In this document: positions 6,149 through 12,865 of the stretch, piece by piece
Layout of the letters: each line of letters begins with the position of its first letter
Numbering within the stretch: position 1 is the first letter of the stretch
Notes under the pieces: generated by a model
Told to the model about the DNA's origin: nothing
Databases searched by the model: none
Seen by the model: only the letters and a program-made list of their open reading frames with translations
Translations under genes and position numbers: made by a program
Source: an uncultured Eubacteriales bacterium
Lineage (GTDB): Bacteria; Bacillota; Clostridia; Oscillospirales; Oscillospiraceae
Length of the DNA stretch: 17,977 nt
Reading direction: 5' to 3'
NCBI GenBank assembly: GCA_900544705.1
Contig: UQWH01000040.1
Span: 1-17,977 of the forward strand

Positions 6149-6973
6149 TTACAAAGCCTTTTTCGGGCAGCTTTTCACGCACTCCATGCAGAGGATACAT
6201 TCCGTTCCGTTCTTGCGCTTTCTGGAATTGTCTGTCACGTCAACGTCCATTGGGCAGACGCGCTTGCACTTGCCGCAGGAAATGCACTTTGATTTGTCGC
6301 ACTTCACGCGGAACAGGGCAAAATAGCTCATCGGCTTGAGGAACACCGTGATCGGGCAGATGTACTTGCAGAAGGCGCGGTTGTCCTTGAACGCAAATGC
6401 CAGCGCAATGCCGACGGCATAATACAGGACGTTTCCGATCAGGAAGGACCAGAACATGATGCATTCCAGATTGCCGACCCTGCACAGAAACAGCGCCGCA
6501 ACAAAAATCAGTGAAGCCGCGAAGGTAAGGTAACGGATCCAGCCAATGCGCTTTCTCGGCTGCTTCGGCACCTTGTAGGGCAGAAAATCCAGCACCATGG
6601 CCGTCCAGCAGGCATAGCCGCACCATCCGCGGCCGAAGATCAGCGGCCCGAAGATCTTTGCCACCGCATAGTGGATGGTCGCCGCCTCAAACACGCCGGT
6701 GAAAAGGTAATACCAAAAGCCCTCGATCTGCATATTTTCATTGCAGATCAGGCCGAGATAGACCAGCATATACAGTCCCACGCCGAGCTGGACAATGTGC
6801 CGCGCATACTTGCAGTTTCTCCCATAAAGAAACAGTCCGAGCGACAGAAACAGGCCGATATAGCTGAAATTGAAGAGGTAAAACAGATTATCCTTGCTCA
6901 GCCAGAGGATGACGGCGATCGCTTCAAAGATTGCCAGCATAAAGAAAGGCAGGAATTTCTGAATCTTCTTCAT
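6149..6973 (-). CDS. NapH-like membrane 4Fe-4S ferredoxin
   Basis: 274 residues. About five to six membrane helices are spread over residues 8-195, with the motif GRGWCGYAC (115-122) and FCKYICP (201-207) characteristic of the NapH/NosR/CcoG group. At the C-terminus two 4Fe-4S clusters are encoded by CISCGKCKRVCP (230-241) and CILCMECVKSCP (259-270). Such proteins carry electrons between the membrane and soluble partners, often to periplasmic or membrane reductases. No reductase is encoded nearby. It begins 12 bases after the EIIC-like gene stops, so the two are probably one transcript; its ribosome site is weak (GGAAAAGAGAG). Confidence 0.9.
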   Translation of the reverse strand: MKKIQKFLPFFMLAIFEAIAVILWLSKDNLFYLFNFSYIGLFLSLGLFLYGRNCKYARHIVQLGVGLYMLVYLGLICNENMQIEGFWYYLFTGVFEAATIHYAVAKIFGPLIFGRGWCGYACWTAMVLDFLPYKVPKQPRKRIGWIRYLTFAASLIFVAALFLCRVGNLECIMFWSFLIGNVLYYAVGIALAFAFKDNRAFCKYICPITVFLKPMSYFALFRVKCDKSKCISCGKCKRVCPMDVDVTDNSRKRKNGTECILCMECVKSCPKKAL

Positions 6974-6985
6974 TCTCTCTTTTCC

Positions 6986-8047
6986 TTACAGGTTCAGTTT
7001 CAGATCGCCGGGGCGTATCCAGCCGATCTTGCGCAGAATTTCCGAGAACACCCACGACAAAACGGCGGGCAGAACGATGCAGACCAGCACAATACCCAGC
7101 CATACCCTTGGGCTGCCGCCCATGTCGGCGAGGATGCCGAGCGGCCCGACAAGGCCGCAGGTGCCCATACCGGCAGAAACGCCGGTGCACTCCAGCTTGA
7201 ACACCATCGTGGAAAGCGGGCCCGTCACGGCAGCGGCCAGCGTCGCCGGCATCCAGATGCGCGGATTTTTCACGATATTGCCCATTTGCAGCATGGAGGT
7301 GCCGAGACCCTGCGCCACAAGGCCGCTCCAACGGTTCTCGCGGAAGCTGATGACGGCGAAGCCGACCATCTGCGCGCAGCAGCCGGCCGTCGCCGCGCCG
7401 CCCGCAAGGCCCGTGATGCCGATCATCGCGCAGATCGCCGCCGAGCTGATTGGCAGCGTCAGGATGATGCCGACCACGACGGAAACAAGGATGCCCATCA
7501 GGAAGGGCTGCATCTCCGTCGCCCAGTTGACGAAATAGCCGATGTAGTACATTCCATACGCCACGGCCGGGCAGATCAGCTTGGCAAGCAGCGCGCCGGA
7601 AAGAATGGTAACCACCGGCGTGACCAGAATATCAATGTGCGTTTCCTTGGAAACCATCTTGCCCAGCTCGACGGCGACCACCGTCACGATAAAGGCGCCT
7701 GCGGGGCCGGCTGCAACTGTCAGGGTCTCCGCGCCCTCGCGGGCGATCTCCGTGCCAAGATCGTTGCCGATCATGCCAACCACGGCCGCGGAGAGCAGCA
7801 CCAGAGGCGGCGCCTTGAGCGCATAGGCGATCGCCACGCCCAGCGCCGCGCCGGTAGCCTTGCTGGCAAAGCCGGCAATCTCGGTAAACAGCGCGACGCC
7901 CGTATATTGCCCCAGCGTGCGGAAGATCGTTCCGATCAGGAGGCTGGCAAACAGGCCGAGCGCCATGCTGCTCATGGTGTCGATGAAGTACAGTTTTGCA
8001 GACGGCCGGATATTCTTTCGCTGCAAGAAGCTGCCGAATTTTGACAT
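6986..8047 (-). CDS. PfoR-type PTS EIIC-like membrane permease
   Basis: 353 residues, nearly all hydrophobic, with about nine to ten membrane helices and many glycine-rich loops (GLAGGAATAGCCAQM, GTCGLVGPLG). The pattern fits the PTS_EIIC_2 family, which includes PfoR of Clostridium perfringens. No EIIA or EIIB domain is fused or adjacent, so sugar phosphorylation is not assured; many members of this family are orphan permeases of unknown substrate. It is the first gene of a probable two-gene unit with the membrane ferredoxin. A near-consensus promoter lies at 8079-8107. Confidence 0.85.
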   Translation of the reverse strand: MSKFGSFLQRKNIRPSAKLYFIDTMSSMALGLFASLLIGTIFRTLGQYTGVALFTEIAGFASKATGAALGVAIAYALKAPPLVLLSAAVVGMIGNDLGTEIAREGAETLTVAAGPAGAFIVTVVAVELGKMVSKETHIDILVTPVVTILSGALLAKLICPAVAYGMYYIGYFVNWATEMQPFLMGILVSVVVGIILTLPISSAAICAMIGITGLAGGAATAGCCAQMVGFAVISFRENRWSGLVAQGLGTSMLQMGNIVKNPRIWMPATLAAAVTGPLSTMVFKLECTGVSAGMGTCGLVGPLGILADMGGSPRVWLGIVLVCIVLPAVLSWVFSEILRKIGWIRPGDLKLNL

Positions 8048-8078
8048 ATTTTTTCCCTCTCTCCTGCTTTATAGCATC

Positions 8079-8107
8079 ATTCTAGCACGAAATGCTTGTT
8101 TTTTCAA
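8079..8107 (-). promoter_or_regulatory. Sigma-A promoter for the EIIC-ferredoxin unit
   Basis: Leftward TTGAAA (8102-8107), 17 bases, TAGAAT (8079-8084), with TGC directly before the -10 box. It lies 32 bases before the EIIC start. Confidence 0.8.
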
Positions 8108-8170
8108 TGTGTCTTTCCCTTTTTTGGCAGCTGCACACGAAGAAATCCGCATTTTTCGGATCGCATCATA

Positions 8171-8199
8171 TTGCAACTCCCGCAAGAATCAGCTATAAT
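8171..8199 (+). promoter_or_regulatory. Sigma-A promoter for the GH13 gene
   Basis: TTGCAA (8171-8176), 17 bases, TATAAT (8194-8199), 32 bases before the ATG. It is divergent from the EIIC promoter. Confidence 0.85.
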
Positions 8200-8231
8200 C
8201 TAGTAGAAATCACACAAAGGAGCGCTTTGTT

Positions 8232-9509
8232 ATGGCAATTGACACCAATGCTTCGCTGCGCCGCAGCGTGATCTATGAGCTCTATGTCCGCAGCCACACG
8301 CCGGAGGGGACCTTCCGCGCGGTGGAACCGGACCTCGACCGCATCCGTGCTCTCGGCACGGACATCGTCTGGTTCATGCCCATCCACCCCATCGGCGTGC
8401 TGAATAAAAAGGGCAGCCTCGGCTGTCCCTATGCCAACCGCGACTACCGCACCGTCAATCCGCAATACGGCACCATGGAGGACTTTATTCACCTCGTGGA
8501 CGAGATCCACCGCCGCGGCATGAAGTGCATCATCGACGTCGTGTACAACCACACCTCGCCGGACTCTACCCTCGTCCGCGAGCACCCGGAATTCTTCTAC
8601 CGCAAGCCGGACGGCAGCCGCGGCAACAAGGTCGGCGACTGGACGGACGTGGTCGATCTGGACTACGACGCCCCCGCACTCTGGGACTATCAGATCGAAT
8701 CGCTCTGCTTCTGGGCAAAATACGTTGACGGCTTCCGCTGCGACGTCGCCAGCACCGTGCCGGTCCCCTTCTGGCTCGCCGCGCGCAAGGCCGTGGCAGA
8801 GGTGCGCCCCGACGCGATCTGGCTGGGCGAAAGCGTCCATCTGGCGCACATCCGCGCCTTCCGCGAGCAGGGCTTCTATGCCGCAACGGATACCGAGCTG
8901 TTCGACGCCTTCGACATTCTCTACCCATATGACATCTGGCCGCTTTATGAGCAGACCGTGCAGGGCAAGCTCCCGCTCAGCCGCCTGTTTGACGCCTTCA
9001 ACTTCCAGGAGCTGAGCTTTCGCACGGAGTACAACAAGCTGCGCTGTCTGGAAAACCACGATCAGGCGCGCGCCGCCGCCCTCTTCCCGGAGGAGGCGCA
9101 GCTGCTTGCGTGGACGGCGCTGTCCTACTTCCTCAAGGGCACGACGCTGCTCTACGCCGGTCAGGAGGTCTGCGCGACGCACACGCCCTCGCTCTTTGAA
9201 AAAGAGCCCATCGACTGGCACGCCGGGCGCGACATCAGCGCGTATCTCGCCAAGCTCGCCGCGGTCAAGAAGCAGCTCCCCACGGAGGCTCTCTTCCATC
9301 TGGACACCGACGACGCACAGGGCATCGTCTGCGGCAGCTACATCGCCCCCGCGCAGCGGGCGGTCGGCGTTTTCCCGCTGACCGGAAAGCCCGGAACAGT
9401 CGCCGTTCCCCTCGCAGACGGAACGTACACGGACGCGCTCTCCGGCGAAGCCGTGACTGTCGCCGAGGGCAAGCTCCACGTCGGCACGAAGGCAATCATT
9501 CTTCTATAA
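8232..9509 (+). CDS. Intracellular alpha-amylase-family glycoside hydrolase (GH13)
   Basis: 425 residues without signal peptide, so cytoplasmic. The four GH13 motifs are present: DVVYNHT (102-108), GFRCDVAS with nucleophile Asp171, WLGES with acid/base Glu200, and ENHDQ with His276 and Asp277 as transition-state stabiliser. It is shorter than typical alpha-amylases; a reduced C-terminal beta domain follows (about 355-425). The family cleaves or transfers alpha-glucosidic bonds in maltodextrin or similar sugars; exact specificity is not visible. AAAGGAG lies upstream of the ATG. It is a single-gene unit with its own promoter and a strong terminator; no sugar transporter of the usual ABC type is next to it. 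Confidence 0.93.
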   Translation: MAIDTNASLRRSVIYELYVRSHTPEGTFRAVEPDLDRIRALGTDIVWFMPIHPIGVLNKKGSLGCPYANRDYRTVNPQYGTMEDFIHLVDEIHRRGMKCIIDVVYNHTSPDSTLVREHPEFFYRKPDGSRGNKVGDWTDVVDLDYDAPALWDYQIESLCFWAKYVDGFRCDVASTVPVPFWLAARKAVAEVRPDAIWLGESVHLAHIRAFREQGFYAATDTELFDAFDILYPYDIWPLYEQTVQGKLPLSRLFDAFNFQELSFRTEYNKLRCLENHDQARAAALFPEEAQLLAWTALSYFLKGTTLLYAGQEVCATHTPSLFEKEPIDWHAGRDISAYLAKLAAVKKQLPTEALFHLDTDDAQGIVCGSYIAPAQRAVGVFPLTGKPGTVAVPLADGTYTDALSGEAVTVAEGKLHVGTKAIILL

Positions 9510-9516
9510 CAACGAA

Positions 9517-9551
9517 CACCCCGCCGGGTTTCTCCCGGCGGGGTGCTTTTT
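9517..9551 (+). terminator. Strong intrinsic terminator of the GH13 gene
   Basis: CACCCCGCCGGG (9517-9528), a TTTCT loop and CCCGGCGGGGTG (9534-9545) form a perfect 12-bp stem followed by C and six T. It lies 7 bases after the stop codon, and its T run reaches the end of the opposing HD-domain gene. Confidence 0.93.
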
Positions 9552-10540
9552 TATCGCGCGCAGACCCAGTGCTCCTGCGAGGTCTGCAAAAATGCGTTCA
9601 ATTCTTCGGCAAACGCGGGAAAAATCTCCGATACCCGGCCCCGTCCGGCGATCAGCGGGTCAATAAAGCGCTTCTTGGCAAAGATCACCCGGCGGTCGGC
9701 CGCAGGTGCTTCCGCCTCCGCATAAACCATCTCGTGCAGCGCGGTGAACTGCCGCCATGCCTTCCCCAGTTCCTCGTCCGCGCAGAGGGCCTCGATCAGC
9801 GGCCGCTCCGTTCCGTAGAGATCCTGCATGGTCAGAACGCCCTTCTCCACGGCGCGCCCGACCAGCTCTGAAAGGCGCTGCATGGCATAGCGATCCTCGT
9901 CGGCCACATAGATCTTTGACATCTGCAAGGCGTCAAGGGCAAAGCGGCAGGCCGTCTGCGCGTCGCCGAAGGCCAACTCCGGCGCACCGTCCGGCGCGAT
10001 CGTCACGCGAATATCATCGTAGTAGCTTTGCAGCGTTTCGGCATCCCGCAGGCCGTAATTCTGTAAATTTCCAAGGCTGTATTCCAGCCGGTCGGCGGAG
10101 AGCCGCGGGCTGTCGTTGTCCGCAACGGGATAACGATGATAATCCGAAACTGCCTCCACCGGTACACCGTACCCTTCCAACAGTCCCATGATCTCCGCGG
10201 AATCCCGGATCATCTTCTCCGTTCTGCCCTCCGTGTACTCCTGGTGCAGGTAATCTCCGTGCAGGAAGTCGATCGTATGCGCAAACGCTGGGGTGGAAAT
10301 GTCATGAAACAGCGCCGCAAGCGTCTGCTCCCGGCTTCCGGTGAAGTTCCATACGATCCGAGCCGCGCCAACGCTGTGCCGGTATCTGGAATAGGGCGCA
10401 AGATTCCGGAAACGTGGAAAGCTCGTATACTCGCAGCCGCAGTTCATGCCGACGTCCTTCAGCCGCTGCATCTCCGGCGTTTCGCAGAACTCCCGCAGCC
10501 AGCCGGACTCTGTGCGGCAATAGTGAATTTCATTTTCCAT
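9551..10540 (-). CDS. HD-domain phosphohydrolase
   Basis: 329 residues. The metal-binding HD signature is complete: RYRHSVGA (His55), ALFHDIS (His79-Asp80), HTID (His88, Asp91) and SADRLEYSL (Asp150). The sequence of the N-terminal part (MQRLKDVGMNCG, then RFRNLAPYSRYRHS) resembles the dGTPase/SAMHD1-like branch of HD proteins rather than HD-GYP. A nucleotide or phosphoester substrate is thus likely, but not provable here. It is a stand-alone gene with its own promoter, facing the GH13 terminator, and divergent from the WYL regulator, which may control it. Confidence 0.88.
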   Translation of the reverse strand: MENEIHYCRTESGWLREFCETPEMQRLKDVGMNCGCEYTSFPRFRNLAPYSRYRHSVGAARIVWNFTGSREQTLAALFHDISTPAFAHTIDFLHGDYLHQEYTEGRTEKMIRDSAEIMGLLEGYGVPVEAVSDYHRYPVADNDSPRLSADRLEYSLGNLQNYGLRDAETLQSYYDDIRVTIAPDGAPELAFGDAQTACRFALDALQMSKIYVADEDRYAMQRLSELVGRAVEKGVLTMQDLYGTERPLIEALCADEELGKAWRQFTALHEMVYAEAEAPAADRRVIFAKKRFIDPLIAGRGRVSEIFPAFAEELNAFLQTSQEHWVCAR

Positions 10541-10561
10541 GCAGACACCCCTTTTTCGCCC

Positions 10562-10590
10562 ATTCTAGCATAGAAATGCGTATCTTTCAA
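10562..10590 (-). promoter_or_regulatory. Sigma-A promoter for the HD-domain gene
   Basis: Leftward TTGAAA (10585-10590), 17 bases, TAGAAT (10562-10567), with TGC before the -10 box. The spacer end GCATTTCTATGC closely resembles that of the EIIC promoter (GCATTTCGTGC). Confidence 0.8.
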
Positions 10591-10593
10591 TGC

Positions 10594-10622
10594 TTCCCAT
10601 TCCGCCGCCGCTGTGCTATACT
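10594..10622 (+). promoter_or_regulatory. Probable extended -10 promoter for the WYL gene
   Basis: TATACT (10617-10622) is preceded by TGC, an extended -10 form; the -35 box TTCCCA (10594-10599) is weak but correctly spaced at 17 bases. It abuts the divergent HD-gene promoter. Confidence 0.55.
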
Positions 10623-10641
10623 GGTTGCGGAGGCGATCAGA

Positions 10642-11637
10642 ATGGCAAAAAGCACAAATCAGAAGCTGAAGCTGCTCTATCTGGCAAAGATCTTCTTTGA
10701 GGAAACGGACGAATCTCACGGTCTGACCATGGCAGAGCTGATCTCCCGGCTGAAGGAGGCCGACATCAGCGCCGACCGCAAGACGATCTATCTTGATCTG
10801 GACGAACTGCGGCAGTTCGGTCTGGACATTCTCTCCTACCCGGATGGAAAAACCACGCGCTATCACCTCGTTTCGCGGGAATTTGAGCTGGCGGAGCTAA
10901 AGCTGCTGGTCGATTCCGTGCAGTCCTCCAAGTTCATCACGGAGAAAAAATCGCGCAGTCTAATTAAAAAACTAGAAAGCCTCGTCAGCGTCTACGACGC
11001 CAAGCAGCTTCAGCGGCAGGTGCTGATCGCCGGGCGCGTCAAGACGATGAACGAGAGCATCTATTATAATGTAGACAAGCTCCACGCCGCCATCTCGCAG
11101 AACGTCCAGATCCGCTTCAAATACTTTCAGTGGAACGTGGAAAAGCAGGCGGAATTCCGGCACGGCGGCGCGTGGTACTGCGTCAGTCCGTGGCATCTGC
11201 GCTGGGACGATGAGAATTACTATCTGATCGCCTACGACGCGGCTGCCGGGCAGCTTCGCCACTACCGCGTGGACAAAATGAAGAACATCTGCCTCACGGA
11301 CACGCCGCGCGAAGGCGAAGCGGAGCTGAAAAGCGTCGACCCGGCAGCCTATACCGCGCGCCTGTTCGGCATGTACGGCGGCGCACCCACCCGTGTCACT
11401 TTGGAGGGTGAAAACCGCATGGCAGGCATTGTAATTGACCGCTTCGGCAAGGACGTTCCCATGCTGCGCAAGGATGCCGAGCACTTTTACGCCCACGTGG
11501 ATGTCGCCGTCAGCCCGCAGTTTCTCGGCTGGATTGCCGGGATGGACGGGGCGTTGAAGATCACCGCGCCGGAATCCGTCGTTCAGAGTATGCTGGCGCT
11601 GGCGCAGAAGCTCTGCAAACAATATTCCGAGGCGTGA
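10642..11637 (+). CDS. WYL-domain transcriptional regulator
   Basis: 331 residues. The start at 10642 is set by GGAGG 8 bases upstream; the open frame extends further left but that part is antisense to the HD gene and its promoter. Residues 7-75 form a DeoR-like winged helix-turn-helix (LTMAELISRLKEADISADRKTIYLDLDEL region). The WYL domain spans about 140-215, with YYLIAYD carrying its namesake motif, and a WCX-type C-terminal domain follows. WYL proteins sense ligands, in several cases nucleic acids or nucleotides, and regulate nearby genes. The obvious candidate target here is the divergent HD hydrolase or the gene itself. Confidence 0.93.
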   Translation: MAKSTNQKLKLLYLAKIFFEETDESHGLTMAELISRLKEADISADRKTIYLDLDELRQFGLDILSYPDGKTTRYHLVSREFELAELKLLVDSVQSSKFITEKKSRSLIKKLESLVSVYDAKQLQRQVLIAGRVKTMNESIYYNVDKLHAAISQNVQIRFKYFQWNVEKQAEFRHGGAWYCVSPWHLRWDDENYYLIAYDAAAGQLRHYRVDKMKNICLTDTPREGEAELKSVDPAAYTARLFGMYGGAPTRVTLEGENRMAGIVIDRFGKDVPMLRKDAEHFYAHVDVAVSPQFLGWIAGMDGALKITAPESVVQSMLALAQKLCKQYSEA

Positions 11638-11646
11638 ACCGAGGGA

Positions 11647-11675
11647 GTTTTTTCGGACACCTTCCCTGCTATACT
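11647..11675 (+). promoter_or_regulatory. Probable extended -10 promoter for the HIRAN gene
   Basis: TGC directly before TATACT (11670-11675), the same extended -10 form as at the WYL gene. The -35 region is only a T-rich GTTTTT. Confidence 0.5.
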
Positions 11676-11706
11676 GAAATCAGAGCAAAACAGGGAGGTA
11701 TTCAAA

Positions 11707-12036
11707 ATGGAACGAATCTATTTCACGATCACGGGAACCAGCCACTACTTCGGCAGCGAATTTTTCAAGCCGGATCAGGAGGTTCGTCTGGTGAAGGAGC
11801 CTGACAACAAGGCGGACAGGGAAGCGATCCGGGTGGAGCTGCCCGGCCTCGGCACTGTCGGCTACGTGGCCAACAGTCCCCACACCGTTCTGGGCGAGAG
11901 CTACAGTGCCGGCCGCCTCTACGACCGGATCGGCGATACCGCCAAAGGCTTCGTCGTCTACCGCCTCGACCGCGGCGTGCTGTGCTCCCTGAACCGCGAA
12001 AAAGCAGTCCTGCGTAAGAAGCACGGGTGCGGCTGA
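11707..12036 (+). CDS. Stand-alone HIRAN-domain protein
   Basis: 109 residues, essentially one domain. The pattern ITGTSHYFGSEFFKPDQEVRLVKEPDNKADREAIRVE, with later GTVGYVAN, matches HIRAN, a beta-barrel that in eukaryotic HLTF binds 3' DNA ends and in bacteria occurs alone or fused to nucleases and helicases. A role in recognising damaged or stalled-replication DNA is inferred. AGGGAGG precedes the ATG. Its neighbour on the other strand is an alkylated-DNA repair gene, which fits loosely. The last codons form the left arm of the terminator hairpin. Confidence 0.82.
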   Translation: MERIYFTITGTSHYFGSEFFKPDQEVRLVKEPDNKADREAIRVELPGLGTVGYVANSPHTVLGESYSAGRLYDRIGDTAKGFVVYRLDRGVLCSLNREKAVLRKKHGCG

Positions 12037-12050
12037 GCCGCACCCGTGCT
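12020..12050. terminator. Bidirectional hairpin with the HIRAN stop codon in its loop
   Basis: AGCACGGGTGCGGC (12020-12033) and GCCGCACCCGTGCT (12037-12050) form a perfect 14-bp stem. The 3-base loop is the TGA stop of the HIRAN gene. Only short T runs follow on either side. It separates the convergent HIRAN and ogt genes. Confidence 0.8.
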
Positions 12051-12065
12051 TTCTATGCTGCGCTG

Positions 12066-12590
12066 CTACAGCGCCGTTCCCCGCTTGGGAATAAAGAGGC
12101 CGCGCAGATCGACTTTTTCCAGCTCCAGCAGCCGCACTTTTTTGTCGATTCCCCCGGCATAACCGGTCAGGCTGCCGTCCGTTCCGACCACTCTGTGGCA
12201 GGGAATGACAACGGAAATCGCATTGTGCCCCACCGCGCCGCCGACGGCCTGCGCGGACATTTTCTTCCCCGTTATCCGCCGCGCGATCTCGCCGTAGGTC
12301 ATCGTCCGGCCGTAGGGGATCTGCAAAAGGATGCTCCAGACCCTCTGTCGAAAATCGGATCCAAACGGGTGCAGCGGCGGCAGAAAATCCGGCTCCCTCC
12401 CGGAAAAATAACGATCCAGCCAGCGTTTTGTTTCCGCAAGCACCGGCGTTTCCTGTTCCGTGCGCGCCGCCGGAAGCCGGTCGGCATAATACTTCTGCCC
12501 GTCAAACCACAGGCCGGTCAGACCGATCTCATCTGCGGCCAGCAGGATGCCGCCCAAGGGCGAGTCGTAGTGCTGTGTCCATATCGTCAT
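12066..12590 (-). CDS. ogt: Methylated-DNA--protein-cysteine S-methyltransferase
   Basis: 174 residues. The active site PCHRVVG contains the methyl-acceptor Cys131; helix-turn-helix residues around YGEIARRITGKKMSAQAVGGAVG contact DNA. The protein removes methyl groups from O6-methylguanine in a one-time transfer. The start at 12590 (MTIW) has GGAG upstream; the open frame continues upstream only because it reads through the tRNA-Leu gene. No promoter is obvious in the 35 bases between the tRNA terminator and this gene, so it may depend on read-through from the tRNA-Leu promoter or a weak one. A gene symbol of ogt rather than ada is used because no Ada N-domain exists. Confidence 0.94.
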   Translation of the reverse strand: MTIWTQHYDSPLGGILLAADEIGLTGLWFDGQKYYADRLPAARTEQETPVLAETKRWLDRYFSGREPDFLPPLHPFGSDFRQRVWSILLQIPYGRTMTYGEIARRITGKKMSAQAVGGAVGHNAISVVIPCHRVVGTDGSLTGYAGGIDKKVRLLELEKVDLRGLFIPKRGTAL

Positions 12591-12624
12591 TTTGTTTTCT
12601 CCATTCCGCAAAAGTCGGTTTTGT

Positions 12625-12650
12625 AAAAAAGCACTTGCTTTCGCAAGTGC
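12625..12650 (-). terminator. Terminator of tRNA-Leu
   Basis: Leftward GCACTTGC, GAAA loop, GCAAGTGC (12631-12650) with six T following (12625-12630). It starts 4 bases after the tRNA CCA end. Confidence 0.9.
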
Positions 12651-12653
12651 TTT

Positions 12654-12737
12654 TGGTGCGCCTGAAGGGACTCGAACCCACACGCCGGAAGCACGAGAAC
12701 CTAAATCTCGCATGTCTACCAATTCCATCACAGGCGC
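12654..12737 (-). tRNA. tRNA-Leu (anticodon UAG)
   Basis: 84 bases with acceptor arms GCGCCTG/CAGGCGC, D-arm TTGGTAGAC, anticodon stem CGAGA/TCTCG around loop TTTAGGT (anticodon TAG, reading CUA), a long variable arm as in class II tRNAs, T loop TTCGAGT, and an encoded CCA. The T stem GTGGG/CCCTT shows a T-T mismatch at its second pair, an oddity but tolerable. It is flanked by a consensus promoter and a terminator. Confidence 0.93.
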
Positions 12738-12748
12738 ATATTGTAAAT

Positions 12749-12777
12749 ATTTTAACATTCGTCCGAACTGCTGTCAA
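12749..12777 (-). promoter_or_regulatory. Consensus promoter of tRNA-Leu
   Basis: Leftward TTGACA (12772-12777), 17 bases, TAAAAT (12749-12754), just upstream of the tRNA 5' end. Confidence 0.88.
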
Positions 12778-12795
12778 GCCCGGATGGGCGGCAGA

Positions 12796-12824
12796 TTGAC
12801 AAAAGCACCGGGGAATACTATAAT
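12796..12824 (+). promoter_or_regulatory. Perfect consensus promoter of the FHA-FtsW/RodA gene
   Basis: TTGACA (12796-12801), 17 bases, TATAAT (12819-12824). Both boxes equal the sigma-A consensus. It is divergent from the tRNA-Leu promoter. Confidence 0.93.
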
Positions 12825-12865
12825 GTAGCTACAAAAAACATCTGAACCAAATGGGAGGTGACGCT

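Noticed and set aside
6671..8044. 457-codon rightward open frame opposite the EIIC and ferredoxin genes
   Set aside because: Extremely rich in Ala, Arg, Asp, His and Gln, the mirror of hydrophobic codons on the other strand; no ribosome site.
8193..9479. 428-codon leftward open frame opposite the GH13 gene
   Set aside because: It is fully antisense to a gene with all GH13 motifs, promoter and terminator; it reads as low-complexity Val/Ala/Asp/Arg sequence from GC-rich codons and has no known motif.
12591..12758. N-terminal extension of the ogt frame (MELVDMRDLG...)
   Set aside because: This is the translated tRNA-Leu gene, a familiar annotation artefact.
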